Assembly: GCA_910579675.1 (NCBI GenBank) | Contig: CAJTUF010000015.1 | Span: forward strand, 1-64,000 | Length of the DNA: 64,000 nucleotides | Source: an uncultured Muribaculaceae bacterium | GTDB lineage: Bacteria; Bacteroidota; Bacteroidia; Bacteroidales; Muribaculaceae | Direction of reading: 5' to 3' | Shown here: positions 8,210 to 17,367 of the stretch, in pieces | Position numbering within the stretch: the first letter of the stretch is position 1 | Layout: every line of letters starts with the position of its first letter | Position numbers and translations under genes: made by a program | Notes under the pieces: generated by a model | Told to the model about the DNA's origin: nothing | Databases searched by the model: none | What the model saw: only the letters and a program-made list of their open reading frames with translations

Positions 8210-9010
8210 CTATCGTTTCTCAAAAAAACCGCCCAAAATATTTTTATATGCACCATACATAGATAAACTGTTGCCGTATAAATGCCTATGACTGATAACC
8301 CAATAGTGTGAATATATTAAACCAAGGATAAAGCCCATCGATCTGTGAGCAGCCCATCCGTAATTGCGTATCATATCCGAATTGTAGCCTGTGAACCACT
8401 GGCTGGGAGCCGGATTGACTGTTCCGATGTTCTCCGGCGCGAAATATAATTTCCCTCCAGCACGTCGGATATCAAGCATAAATTTATTTTCTTCACCACC
8501 GCCATTGCCTGTTCCACTACCCATTTTCTCATCGAATGTGATTGCAAAATCTGAGATGTGCCGCTTTTTGAATGTTATCTCGACCGATGTGGTTTTCAGT
8601 ATACGGCTGAATGATAGATGCATATCAGCCTTGGGATAAACTTTCCCATACTTCTTGTCTGGTCTGTTCATAGAAAAAGCAATCAGAGACGCATCCGGGT
8701 GCCGTTCATATGCACACAATACTTTTGTTTCTATATCATCAGCAAAGGTTTCGTCATCATCGCATATTTTGCAGATTGAATCTTCCGGCGCATAAGATAC
8801 CGCCATATTTCTACTTCGGGAGAGTCCCCGTTGAGTAGTAGAAACAAAAATGCAATGTTTGGTCTGGCCATATTTATTCACAAAGTCAAACTCTTCCACG
8901 CTGTCGGTGTCGCATTGGTTCACTACTACGACGTCTGATTGGACATTGCTTTTAGTGAGAATGGACTTGTCATGCTGGTGCATGCAGGATATCAGCAATA
9001 TAAAATTCAT
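8210..9010 (-). CDS. Family 2-like glycosyltransferase
   Basis: A 266-residue GT-A type protein. It has a shortened N-terminus (MNFILLISCMHQHDKSIL), a VVVVNQCD strand, TQRGLSRSRNMAV (about residues 59-71) and the acidic CDDDETF metal-binding motif (about 82-88), then GGGEENKFMLDIRRAG (about 169-184). The RGLSRSRN element resembles family 2 enzymes that read GLSxARN there. The ATG overlaps the stop of the acyltransferase upstream (ATGA). Likely adds one sugar of the repeat unit; specificity unknown. Confidence 0.8.
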   Translation of the reverse strand: MNFILLISCMHQHDKSILTKSNVQSDVVVVNQCDTDSVEEFDFVNKYGQTKHCIFVSTTQRGLSRSRNMAVSYAPEDSICKICDDDETFADDIETKVLCAYERHPDASLIAFSMNRPDKKYGKVYPKADMHLSFSRILKTTSVEITFKKRHISDFAITFDEKMGSGTGNGGGEENKFMLDIRRAGGKLYFAPENIGTVNPAPSQWFTGYNSDMIRNYGWAAHRSMGFILGLIYSHYWVISHRHLYGNSLSMYGAYKNILGGFFEKR

Positions 9011-9993
9011 TTTGCGATGAATGGATTTAGTAACAATGACCGAAATCTCATAAAGAGATATGAGATAGCGATTGAGATTGGGATTGAGAGAGTCAGGAAA
9101 ACAGTGAGAGACATAATCTCGGATTCAACTATCAGTACCTTGAAATGAACGAGGTATAAATCGAATGTGATGGCTGATAGGAGCACCGGAACTTTCCATC
9201 TTATTGGTTTGCATGAAATAGCAATTACCAAGAATAGAACCATCAGATAGTCAAAAAAACAATGGGCGAAACCTGTCAGAGGATGATTAGTGATAAAGGC
9301 TGATGCACTTACTGCGAATCCGGAAATCACCGTCATTAGGCCGAACTTCAAGATTGCGTGCCTGTCTGATTTAATCAAGGAGGTCATTGCTCCAATTGCA
9401 AACATCGGAACTGAATGCTTCTGAATACCACCCCCTAAAATGGTATCATTCATGGCATAACAGATACTTAACCCCAAGAATATCATAAAAGTGTTTTTCA
9501 CTCCTAAACGAAGTGCCACTACAGAACAAACAAAGAAAGCTATATATAGAAAAATCAGAACGCGAATATACCACATCACAGGATCAGAGAAATTCCACAG
9601 TATTTCATATAGTGCTGTACGCCAGTGGAATACCCCCCCCCATTTCTGATGTTCTGCGACGCTTGGAAGAGCGTATAGCAAGCTTAACCAAAGGCAAGAA
9701 ACAAGCACAACCGGTAGATAGATTTTCATTAACCTTCGTCGGACAAATGACTTCAGGTCAAGATGTGCTTTCTGTTCGCTCTCCATTAGCCCGAAGCCAG
9801 AAAGGAAAAAGAATACAGCAACTCCAATATACCCATTCTGACTTGCAATAGCATAGAAGGCCACGTGGTCTGACCCATATTTTGCGCCAAGCGCGGTAGA
9901 TGCCATGTGAGCGGTTATCACAAGTAGCGCGGCAACTATCTTGAGAAGATCGCAAGTTTGGCGTGGTAGAGAAATGGAAGCTGCGAAGGTCAT
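9007..9993 (-). CDS. Acyltransferase 3 family membrane protein (O-acetyltransferase)
   Basis: A 328-residue polytopic membrane protein with about ten hydrophobic segments, of the acyltransferase-3 family that O-acetylates surface glycans. Motifs are LLKIVAALLVITAHMAS (residues about 16-32, with the catalytic-type histidine in TAHMA), GYIGVAVFFFLSGFGLMES (about 54-72) and VRRRLMKIYLPVV (about 83-95). Both ends overlap neighbours by ATGA. Inside the gene a run of nine G in the coding strand (C9 at 9633-9641 on the plus strand) encodes KWGGVF near residue 118; slippage by one base would truncate the protein in the first half. The gene is in frame here. Confidence 0.88.
   Translation of the reverse strand: MTFAASISLPRQTCDLLKIVAALLVITAHMASTALGAKYGSDHVAFYAIASQNGYIGVAVFFFLSGFGLMESEQKAHLDLKSFVRRRLMKIYLPVVLVSCLWLSLLYALPSVAEHQKWGGVFHWRTALYEILWNFSDPVMWYIRVLIFLYIAFFVCSVVALRLGVKNTFMIFLGLSICYAMNDTILGGGIQKHSVPMFAIGAMTSLIKSDRHAILKFGLMTVISGFAVSASAFITNHPLTGFAHCFFDYLMVLFLVIAISCKPIRWKVPVLLSAITFDLYLVHFKVLIVESEIMSLTVFLTLSIPISIAISYLFMRFRSLLLNPFIAK
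9633..9641. repeat. C9 homopolymer inside the acyltransferase gene
   Basis: Nine consecutive C on the plus strand (G9 in the coding strand), spanning the codons of W-G-G-V. Such tracts mutate by strand slippage; a gain or loss of one base would shift the frame. Its AT-rich surroundings make a chance run of nine unlikely. Confidence 0.8.
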
Positions 9994-11258
9994 CTAAAAG
10001 CGTTGATAACGTTTTGGCGGAATCTTTCGGCATTTTTGATTCCGTTGTGATTATTAGTGGCGGTTTCATGAGCGCGGGCGCTCACTGCTGCTATACCGTG
10101 ACTGTCCAGAATCTCTATTAATATCGCTTTCAACTCAACTGGTGTTGATACTTGCCATCCGGCCCCCGTCTCCCTAACATATTGCGAACATGCAAGATGT
10201 GACGGAGCATAGAGCACAAATGGCGTCCCAGAGCAAATGGAGTCGGCTATCTTTGTTGAAAACGCATAGCGTAATTCCTTACACAGGACCGAATCATTTT
10301 TCTCAACATGAAACAAGATATCTGACTCATAGATTATTTCCTTAACGCGGTCATAGCTCACAAATCCTTTGTATTCTACTCCCGGTGCATTATTGAGAAG
10401 ATTTATACTCTCAGGCTTTGCATTGCCATAAACGTCAATGTGCAAGTCTGGAGATATGGACTGGAGTACTTGCCCTACTTCTACGAGAGCCTCAGGGCGC
10501 TTTATACCGAGATTGCCGAGATAAGAAATCCGAGGAGTTTTAGATATAGAGCTTTTGAAATGGAATTCCAAAGAAGAAGCAGTGTAAATGGTGTCGGCGT
10601 GATGCTCAAAATAACTTTGATAGTCGTTTTTTAGTTTATCGTTTGCATATATGGCAAAAGCGGTGGTTTTTATTGTCTTTTTGAACTCGCGATAATACTG
10701 CTTCTTGAAAATGGGGAAGAACAACAAATCGCTCCAATGGTGAGTCAAAAAGTTGTGATCAAAAAATATATATCCCTCAGTGTTAAACATAAGCAAAGGG
10801 ATATTGCGCCGACACGCAATTTTTCTTGCTAGACGCAGCATAAAGGCGGAGTCGCCCGATTGCACCATCACTGCCTCCGGAGCAAAATCGTCAATCCATT
10901 GCTTGAATCGCTTGCCATTCCACCTTCCTAAATTCCAAACAGCATTGCGCGCCAACATTTTCATTGCCGTTTTGCCCGATTTGCCGTAGCTCGATTGTTG
11001 TATAGTGCTTACAGAAGATTTGACGTTGATGCCAGTAACGCACGTTTCTCCTCTAAGTATAGATTTCAGCGCTTCAGAATCGCGCACTTGATAATAATTT
11101 TCGCATACATCAAAATCCGGATCAATACACATAATTGCGAACTGGGCTAATCGCTCTTTTGGCCAGCCCTGTAGGAGAGAGCCGAGCGTTCGCCCATTAG
11201 AATTTGATTTTGACAAACTATTGTTGCTAAGAACCAGCAACCTAGGATATTCTTTCAT
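9990..11258 (-). CDS. Family 4-like glycosyltransferase
   Basis: About 422 residues from the ATG at 11258. It has a GT-B fold pattern: an N-terminal RLLVLSNNSLSKSNSNGRT segment, a middle PRISYLGNLGIKRPEALVEV strand-turn-helix (start of the donor domain, about residue 240), DLHIDVYGN, and a C-terminal FSTKIADSICSGTPFVLYAP segment where family 4 enzymes keep the donor-binding region. The classical EXXXXXXXE is not clean. A longer start at 11282 would overlap the polymerase gene; 11258 leaves a 12-base gap and gives a better N-terminus. Probably a cytoplasmic-face glycosyltransferase for the repeat unit. Confidence 0.82.
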   Translation of the reverse strand: MKEYPRLLVLSNNSLSKSNSNGRTLGSLLQGWPKERLAQFAIMCIDPDFDVCENYYQVRDSEALKSILRGETCVTGINVKSSVSTIQQSSYGKSGKTAMKMLARNAVWNLGRWNGKRFKQWIDDFAPEAVMVQSGDSAFMLRLARKIACRRNIPLLMFNTEGYIFFDHNFLTHHWSDLLFFPIFKKQYYREFKKTIKTTAFAIYANDKLKNDYQSYFEHHADTIYTASSLEFHFKSSISKTPRISYLGNLGIKRPEALVEVGQVLQSISPDLHIDVYGNAKPESINLLNNAPGVEYKGFVSYDRVKEIIYESDILFHVEKNDSVLCKELRYAFSTKIADSICSGTPFVLYAPSHLACSQYVRETGAGWQVSTPVELKAILIEILDSHGIAAVSARAHETATNNHNGIKNAERFRQNVINAFR

Positions 11259-11269
11259 GTAAGTATCTT

Positions 11270-12322
11270 TTACTGTTCCCAAAAGAATTTGTAAGGGACA
11301 ACGCCCATGGCGCCTTCTCCGGTTGTAAAGAAGAAGAAAAACACCATAAAGGCGGCGACTCCTAATTTTAAAAATAGCTTATTTTTTATTGAGGTTTCCC
11401 CATAAATGGTTTCTGGTAGCGCGAGACAGAAATATAGGTAAAAGTAATAACCTAAACGGGTTGCCGAGCTTGAAATAAGTCCAAGACTCTGAGATATTAC
11501 CCCAAGCATAATAATTGACCTGAACAAGTTGTTTTCTTTGCTCATATTCATAAAGGTGAATAAAAACAGTAGAAGCAACATAATCAGCAGCATATATGCG
11601 CCGCCGTCATCATCATTTAAATATCCTGAGTAGAGTCCGCCTCCAAAAAGAAGATTAACTACGTATGTTGCTAAAGATTTTAAGGATATAATGGCTATTA
11701 TAGCCAAAATCGAGATTAAGATATACTTTCTTGGTGTAAGGTTGAAATAATTGCATATTGGATAGGCTATTAGGAAAAGGATTGAAGATGTGTGAATGGT
11801 TGAAGCCAAAAACACTAACACAACAAACGGAATAATTTTTTTCTTTTCTACAAAGATAAAGCCGAGCGCTGTGATGCCAATTGCAATAGCCTGTCTTAAT
11901 CCACTGAAATCAAAGAGATAAATTATCAGGCTTGCAAAAATTATAAAAGAGAGGGATGGCGTGCGTGAATATTTATAAATTATGTAAGCAATCGGCGCTA
12001 TTGCTATAAAAGCGGTTATGGCCAAAAAAACATTTGGATTTGTAGATACGAAATGGCTAATCAGTTCGTTGTAGATTTGATAGCCAAATTCCATATTAGT
12101 TGCTCTATATATTTCACCAATTTGCATTGACCCCGATAAACCAAAGAAGGGAATATAGGCTTTAAGGTCAGTGCCCGTAGAAGTTGAGCGCAACGCTTGA
12201 ATCAACCAAAGCACGAGAAAGGAGCCGACGCACGAAAACTTGCGACCAGCAGATTCTCTCATATTAGCTGAAATCCCCCAGATCACGAATAGGAGCACAT
12301 ACATCCAACCGAAAATTTCCAT
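11270..12322 (-). CDS. EpsG family polysaccharide polymerase (Wzy-like)
   Basis: A 350-residue integral membrane protein with about ten hydrophobic segments and a periplasmic-type loop early on (LRSTSTGTDLKAYIPFFG near residues 43-60, close to the R-x-x-T-x-G-T-D signature of EpsG/Wzy proteins). A second FDFSGLRQAIAIGITALGF motif near residue 131 is also typical of this family (LRQ). It would join lipid-linked repeat units on the outer face of the inner membrane. It is the only polymerase candidate in the locus and lies beside glycosyltransferase genes on both sides, with a 5-base gap upstream. Confidence 0.87.
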   Translation of the reverse strand: MEIFGWMYVLLFVIWGISANMRESAGRKFSCVGSFLVLWLIQALRSTSTGTDLKAYIPFFGLSGSMQIGEIYRATNMEFGYQIYNELISHFVSTNPNVFLAITAFIAIAPIAYIIYKYSRTPSLSFIIFASLIIYLFDFSGLRQAIAIGITALGFIFVEKKKIIPFVVLVFLASTIHTSSILFLIAYPICNYFNLTPRKYILISILAIIAIISLKSLATYVVNLLFGGGLYSGYLNDDDGGAYMLLIMLLLLFLFTFMNMSKENNLFRSIIMLGVISQSLGLISSSATRLGYYFYLYFCLALPETIYGETSIKNKLFLKLGVAAFMVFFFFFTTGEGAMGVVPYKFFWEQ

Positions 12323-12327
12323 GACGA

Positions 12328-13542
12328 TTATTTCAATAGTTGATTGTAAACTTTCAAGTATCCATTAGTCATTACATCTTTGGAGAATTTATCTCTTGCT
12401 ATATTGGATAGCAACTGCTTATTGATTTTGGAGTCAATAAATTTTCTGACAGAACTTTCAAATTGCTTAAGATTACCAGATTCTACAAAGTCAGAGTATT
12501 CATTTATGGCAATTGATTCGGGGCCACCGGCTTTGAACCCGACAACAGGAGTACCGCAACACAGACTTTCTGCGGTAACCATTGAAAATGTTTCACGTTT
12601 GGAAGCAATAACAGTACAATCAGCGAGGGAATAAAGTTTGGCTAACTCGCTTTGGCTTTTTGTTCGTCCCCAAAGGACTACATTCTCAGGCATTGTTTCG
12701 ACGATTTTATTGTGAGTGGCCACTACTAAAAACTGCGTATCAGGCATTTCCCGAGCCAACTCCATAATTTTATCGCCACCTTTGAAATTGTCAGGCGAGT
12801 TATCAAACGAAGCGCTAACAAAAAGCACAAGCTTTTTCGACTTATCAAATTTTGCTACAATTGTCCTGTCAATTTCGTGTAGATGAAAAATAGAAGTGTC
12901 CAGGCCGTTCAGAACCACTTCATGACGAAATCTGCCCATAAACGGGGATTTCGCAGCACGAGCAGATAACCATGGAGATACGGATGTTATAATTATATTA
13001 TCGGATTGGAACTTGCTGAATGATTTCCTCATTTGCCGCCAAGAAAAGGCAGTGTGGTCAAACATGGAATGCGTTTCTTTTCGATAAATAGGGCACTCAC
13101 CGCAACCGGTCAACCATTTTGTACAGTCTAAAGAATGTCCGCACGTTCCAGTGAAGAAATACTCGGCATGGTTGGTAACCACTGTTTTTATTTTATTTCT
13201 GCTCAAAAAATCAAGAATACGGAATACATCAACTATAAATCCGTTAGGACATTGAAGATGGACAATATCAGGATTCTCCCGGTTAATTAATTTAATAAGT
13301 TTTGGTGTAGAAAGAATTCCAAAACAACCATGGTTTACCCCGGTAATTCGACTAACTGCTGCGTTGATTTTTCTTTCAGTCTCACTACAAATGCGTACAT
13401 AGTCTTGCTTGTCAACCGTTTCGTTAGCGCCGTAGGCGATAACGCATTCATGGCCTTTCGCTTCGAGGGCGTTCTTGATGTCAGTGACTATTTTGCCCGT
13501 GCTGCCGGATGCTGCATTTACATTGACTTGAAGTACTTTCAT
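12328..13542 (-). CDS. Family 4 glycosyltransferase
   Basis: A GT-B glycosyltransferase of about 404 residues, starting MKVLQVNVNAASGSTGKIV at ATG 13542; an upstream in-frame extension runs into fnlC and is not used. The GSTGKI glycine turn is at residues 13-18. HLQCPNGF (about 94) and CTKWLTGCGECPIY (about 135) lie in the acceptor domain, and the donor domain ends with SKRETFSMVTAESLCCGTPV (about 314-333), which carries the E-x7-E type signature. It starts 5 bases after fnlC. Enzymes of this kind commonly follow fnlC and add FucNAc (as WbuB does in Escherichia coli O26); this role is inference. Confidence 0.9.
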   Translation of the reverse strand: MKVLQVNVNAASGSTGKIVTDIKNALEAKGHECVIAYGANETVDKQDYVRICSETERKINAAVSRITGVNHGCFGILSTPKLIKLINRENPDIVHLQCPNGFIVDVFRILDFLSRNKIKTVVTNHAEYFFTGTCGHSLDCTKWLTGCGECPIYRKETHSMFDHTAFSWRQMRKSFSKFQSDNIIITSVSPWLSARAAKSPFMGRFRHEVVLNGLDTSIFHLHEIDRTIVAKFDKSKKLVLFVSASFDNSPDNFKGGDKIMELAREMPDTQFLVVATHNKIVETMPENVVLWGRTKSQSELAKLYSLADCTVIASKRETFSMVTAESLCCGTPVVGFKAGGPESIAINEYSDFVESGNLKQFESSVRKFIDSKINKQLLSNIARDKFSKDVMTNGYLKVYNQLLK

Positions 13543-13547
13543 AGAAC

Positions 13548-14708
13548 CTAATAATTTCGCCAGACCATTTTGTTGACTACGCCGGTGTAGCTCTGGATGA
13601 GCTTGACGATCTTGGTGGAGACGCATTCGTCGACGTAGTTGGGCACGGGAAGGCCGAGGTGGCCGTTGCGGTTCATCTCGACAGCTACGTCGACGGCCTG
13701 AAGGAGCGATGCTTCGTCGATTCCGGCGAGGATGAAGTCGCCTTTGTCGAGGGCTTCGGGACGCTCGGTGGAGGTGCGGATGCCGACGGCGGCGATGGGT
13801 TTGCCAATCGACAGGAAGAAACTCGATTCCTCGGGAAGAGTGCCGGAGTCGCTGACCACGGCAAATGAGTTCATCTGCAGGTTGTTGTAGTCATGGAAGC
13901 CGAGAGGCTCGTGAGCTATTACGCGGCTGTCGAGTTTGAATCCGCTCTGTTCAAGGCGTTTGCGCGAGCGCGGATGGCAGCTGTAGAGGATGGGCATGTC
14001 GTACTTCTCGGCCATGGCGTTGATGGCGTTGAAGAGCGACAGGAAGTTCTTCTCGGTGTCGATATTCTCCTCGCGGTGAGCCGACAGAAGTATGTAGCGG
14101 CCTTTTTCCAAACCAAGGCGGCTGAGAATGTCGGAAGCCTCAATGTCGGACAGGTTGTTGTGAAGCACTTCTGCCATGGGCGAACCGCTGACGTAGGTGC
14201 GATGCGGAGCCACGCCCGATGCGTTGAGATAGCGACGGGCATGTTCGCTGTAACAGATGTTTACATCGGAGATGATGTCGACTATACGGCGGTTGGTTTC
14301 CTCGGGCAGACATTCATCGAAGCAACGGTTTCCGGCTTCCATGTGAAAGATGGGGATGTGCAGACGCTTGGCGCCAATCACGCTCAGGCAGGAGTTGGTG
14401 TCGCCGAGTACAAGAACAGCGTCGGGCTTTGTTTCGACCATCAGCTGATACGAAGCTGCGATGATGTTGCCCATGGTTTCGCCGAGATCCTTGCCTACAG
14501 CGTCCATATATACCTCGGGGTCGGCAAGTTTGAGGTCCTTGAAGAACACACCGTTTAGGTTGTAGTCGTAGTTTTGGCCAGTGTGGGCGAGAATTACGTC
14601 AAAGTATTCGCGGCAACGGTTGATGACGGCCGCAAGTCGTATGATTTCGGGACGTGTGCCGACAATGATCAGCAGTTTCAGCTTTCCGTTATTTTTAAAT
14701 TCAGCCAT
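13548..14708 (-). CDS. fnlC: UDP-N-acetylglucosamine 2-epimerase-like, FucNAc pathway C-2 epimerase
   Basis: A 386-residue non-hydrolysing UDP-HexNAc 2-epimerase fold. Motifs are IVGTRPEIIRLAAVI (residues about 15-29), LAHTGQNYD (about 40), VLGDTNSCL (about 99), MEAGNRCFDECLPEETNRRI (about 122-141), SAHREENID (about 209) and VVSDSGTLPEESSFF (about 285). It directly follows a CapF/FnlB reductase and a CapE/FnlA dehydratase, so it most likely performs the last step of UDP-N-acetyl-L-fucosamine synthesis (CapG/WbjD/FnlC) rather than the WecB reaction. The start overlaps fnlB by 8 bases. GC-rich compared with the glycosyltransferases next to it. Confidence 0.88.
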   Translation of the reverse strand: MAEFKNNGKLKLLIIVGTRPEIIRLAAVINRCREYFDVILAHTGQNYDYNLNGVFFKDLKLADPEVYMDAVGKDLGETMGNIIAASYQLMVETKPDAVLVLGDTNSCLSVIGAKRLHIPIFHMEAGNRCFDECLPEETNRRIVDIISDVNICYSEHARRYLNASGVAPHRTYVSGSPMAEVLHNNLSDIEASDILSRLGLEKGRYILLSAHREENIDTEKNFLSLFNAINAMAEKYDMPILYSCHPRSRKRLEQSGFKLDSRVIAHEPLGFHDYNNLQMNSFAVVSDSGTLPEESSFFLSIGKPIAAVGIRTSTERPEALDKGDFILAGIDEASLLQAVDVAVEMNRNGHLGLPVPNYVDECVSTKIVKLIQSYTGVVNKMVWRNY

Positions 14709-15906
14709 TTACTTTTTCAAAGAATGTGTCGGGATGCGATGGGTCGAAGCACTCGTTGCAGTACATAACCGTCACGAGATCTTCGGTGTCCGACAGATTG
14801 ATGATGTTGTGGGTATAACCGGGAAGCATGTGCACGGCCTCGATTTTGTCGCCGCTTACCTCGAACTCGATGATTTCATCTGTGCCGAGCTTACGCTGCT
14901 GGATCTTGCCATGGCCGGCAACTACGATGAAGAACTCCCACTTGGTGTTGTGCCAGTGTTCGCCCTTGGTGATGCCCGGTTTGGAGATGTTGATGCTCAC
15001 CTGACCGACGTTGGCACTCTTGACCAGCTCGGTGAACGAGCCGCGAGGGTCAACGTTCATTTTCAGCGGGAACGATGCTTTCTCTTTCGGCAGATAGCTC
15101 AGATAGGTCGAGTAGAGAGCCTTGGCAAAAGAGCCTTCGGGAATCTCGGGGATAACGAGTGTCTGTGGCTGAGACTTGAACTGTTCAAGCAGTTCCACAA
15201 TCTGGTCGAGTGTAACTTTATGAGTATGCGGTGCTGCGCAGTATCGGCCATCTGCCGTCAGCACTGTATCAACGCCATCGAACTCACAATGGTGCTCCTT
15301 GCCTTGCAGGGCGGCGATCATTTCGTCAACAAGATCATCGATATAGAGCAATTCCAGTTCAATCGACGGGTCGTTGACCTGAATCGGCAGGTCGTTTGCT
15401 ATGTTGTTGCAGAATGTTGCGACAGCCGAATTATAGTTCGGACGACACCATTTGCCGAAAAGATTCGGGAAGCGGTAGACCAACACCTTTGCTCCGGTCT
15501 CCTTGGCATAATCGAAGAAAAGTTCCTCACCCGCTTTCTTGCTCTCGCCATAAGGGTGTCCTGCATAGCGACCGATGAGCGTGGCCTGAATAGAGCTTGA
15601 GAGCATCACCGGGCAACGGTTGCCGTGCTTTTTGAGCGTATCAAGAAGCTGCGAAGCAAAGCCGAAGTTACCTTTTTTGAAATCTTCCGGATTCTCCGGA
15701 CGATTCACTCCGGCGAGGTTGAACACGAAGTCCGCCTCTGCGCAGTATCGGTCAAGATCCTCCGGAGTGGAATCGATGTCGTATTCCATGACCTCATCTA
15801 TAGTGAGTTCGGGGAAACGACGATCCTTGCCGTCCTTTATAGCGTTAAGTTGGGCGCAAAGGTTCTTGCCAACAAACCCCTTGGCGCCTGTTGCTAATAT
15901 TTTCAT
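14701..15906 (-). CDS. fnlB: UDP-2-acetamido-2,6-dideoxy-hexulose reductase (CapF/FnlB)
   Basis: A 401-residue two-domain protein. The N-terminal half is an extended SDR (ATGAKGFVGKNLCAQL at residues about 5-20; HPYGESKKAGEELFFDYA around 119, with the YxxxK catalytic pair). The C-terminal third is a cupin (ITKGEHWHNTKWEFFIVVAG near 314-333, metal-binding histidines). This fusion is diagnostic of CapF/WbjC/FnlB, which epimerises and reduces the FnlA product on the way to UDP-L-FucNAc. It overlaps wbuC by an ATGA and fnlC by 8 bases, so it belongs to a tight fnlA-wbuC-fnlB-fnlC block. Confidence 0.93.
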   Translation of the reverse strand: MKILATGAKGFVGKNLCAQLNAIKDGKDRRFPELTIDEVMEYDIDSTPEDLDRYCAEADFVFNLAGVNRPENPEDFKKGNFGFASQLLDTLKKHGNRCPVMLSSSIQATLIGRYAGHPYGESKKAGEELFFDYAKETGAKVLVYRFPNLFGKWCRPNYNSAVATFCNNIANDLPIQVNDPSIELELLYIDDLVDEMIAALQGKEHHCEFDGVDTVLTADGRYCAAPHTHKVTLDQIVELLEQFKSQPQTLVIPEIPEGSFAKALYSTYLSYLPKEKASFPLKMNVDPRGSFTELVKSANVGQVSINISKPGITKGEHWHNTKWEFFIVVAGHGKIQQRKLGTDEIIEFEVSGDKIEAVHMLPGYTHNIINLSDTEDLVTVMYCNECFDPSHPDTFFEKVNG

Positions 15907-16298
15907 GCGTTAAGAATATCTTCTGGTGAAGTAGGCTCGTAAGAGCCGTCTTTGGCCTCGATAATCACAGTTCCCGGCTCAAGTGACACGATCTTGTGCC
16001 AACGACCGACCTCAATATTTACGCCGCAGCAGTCTGAGCTGGGACGCATAACAACCCGCTCAGTCTCATTGCCATTGCCATCATAGAATATCTCCTCCGC
16101 GGCTCCGCGGAGAACAATGCAAGTTTCGGTGCTTGTGCGGTGTCGATGGATAGGGAGCTCCGTTCCCGGCTCAATGGCATTGAGCATCCGCTGTGAATTA
16201 TCCTGCGGAGTGGTTCGCATATCGCGGGCCATACGGAGTCGAGGCGACTTGACAGCCTCAGCACTTACGCTGTCGAATAGAGCCTTGTCAATTTTCAT
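15903..16298 (-). CDS. wbuC: WbuC family cupin metalloprotein
   Basis: A 131-residue small cupin. The core has PIHRHRTSTETCIVLRGAAE (residues about 49-68, metal histidines and glutamate) and VGRWHKIVSLEPGTVIIEAK (about 97-116). WbuC proteins are encoded with FucNAc genes (fnlA-fnlB-fnlC-wbuB-wbuC in Escherichia coli O26) but their exact reaction is not settled. Here it sits between fnlA and fnlB rather than at the end, overlapping both by a few bases. This placement supports a role in the same UDP-L-FucNAc pathway. Confidence 0.87.
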   Translation of the reverse strand: MKIDKALFDSVSAEAVKSPRLRMARDMRTTPQDNSQRMLNAIEPGTELPIHRHRTSTETCIVLRGAAEEIFYDGNGNETERVVMRPSSDCCGVNIEVGRWHKIVSLEPGTVIIEAKDGSYEPTSPEDILNA

Positions 16299-17347
16299 TA
16301 CTGCACGAAATTTCCTTCGCCGCTGAGCTCTTTCTGAATATATTCGAGCGAGGCGATTTTCTCTTTTGTTTCCTCTACGTTGAGCTGACGGGTGTTGTTG
16401 GAGTTGAACTCAGTCAACACATTGCGATCTTCATCGCCTTCCTTGAAGAATTTGTCGTAGTTCAACCCGCGGTTGTCGGCGGGCACGCGGTAGAAGTTAC
16501 CCATATCCTCCGCCTTGGCGCATTCCTCGTTGGTGAGCAGGGTTTCATACATCTTTTCGCCGTGGCGGATGCCAATCACCTTGATGTCTTCTTTCTTGCC
16601 GCCAAACAGTTCGCAAACAGCCTCGGCCTGAGTGCCGATGGTGCATGCAGGTGCTTTCTGTACAAGAATATCACCATTCTGACCATGCTCGAATGCGAAG
16701 AGCACAAGATCAACAGCCTCATCGAGGCTCATTATGAAGCGTGTCATCGACGGTTCAGTCAGTGTGATGGGATTACCCGAACGAATCTGTTCAATCCAAA
16801 GAGGAATAACCGAGCCACGCGAACACATCACATTGCCGTAGCGGGTGCAGCAAATCTTGGTATTACCCGAATAACGGCTCTTGGCCACTGCGACTTTCTC
16901 TTCGATAGCCTTGGTGATACCCATAGCGTTGATGGGGTAGGCTGCCTTATCAGTAGAAAGGCAAATCACCGAACCAACGCCGGCCTCAATAGCTGCCGTG
17001 AGGACATTATCAGTACCAATCACATTGGTCTTGACAGCCTCCATCGGGAAGAACTCACACGAGGGAACCTGTTTCAGCGCAGCGGCGTGGAAAATATATT
17101 CGACACCGGGCATAGCGTTCTTACAAGACTGCAAGTTGCGAACATCTCCAATGTAGAACTTAATTTTGTGAGCCACTTCAGGATAACGCACCTGATACTC
17201 ATGGCGCATATCATCCTGCTTCTTCTCATCGCGGCTGAAAATACGGATTTCCTTAATGTCCGTGTTGAGGAAACGCCTCAATACGGCATTGCCGAAACTT
17301 CCTGTTCCTCCTGTTATCAGAAGGACCTTGTCTTTGAAGATTGACAT
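16298..17347 (-). CDS. fnlA: UDP-N-acetylglucosamine 4,6-dehydratase/5-epimerase (CapE/FnlA)
   Basis: A 349-residue short-chain dehydratase that starts UDP-L-FucNAc synthesis by dehydrating and inverting UDP-GlcNAc. Visible motifs are LLITGGTGSFGNAVLRRFL (residues about 9-27, NAD-binding), EIRIFSRDEKKQDDMRH (about 33-49), HAAALKQVPSCE (about 87-98) and STDKAAYPINAMGITKAIEE (about 131-150). The usual catalytic tyrosine of the YxxxK pair is replaced by methionine (M-G-I-T-K), as in the CapE/FlaA1 group. The C-terminus matches the CapE length. It is followed without a gap by wbuC and preceded by the frameshifted acetyltransferase. Confidence 0.93.
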   Translation of the reverse strand: MSIFKDKVLLITGGTGSFGNAVLRRFLNTDIKEIRIFSRDEKKQDDMRHEYQVRYPEVAHKIKFYIGDVRNLQSCKNAMPGVEYIFHAAALKQVPSCEFFPMEAVKTNVIGTDNVLTAAIEAGVGSVICLSTDKAAYPINAMGITKAIEEKVAVAKSRYSGNTKICCTRYGNVMCSRGSVIPLWIEQIRSGNPITLTEPSMTRFIMSLDEAVDLVLFAFEHGQNGDILVQKAPACTIGTQAEAVCELFGGKKEDIKVIGIRHGEKMYETLLTNEECAKAEDMGNFYRVPADNRGLNYDKFFKEGDEDRNVLTEFNSNNTRQLNVEETKEKIASLEYIQKELSGEGNFVQ

Positions 17348-17367
17348 AGATAGTTAGATGTAATGAT

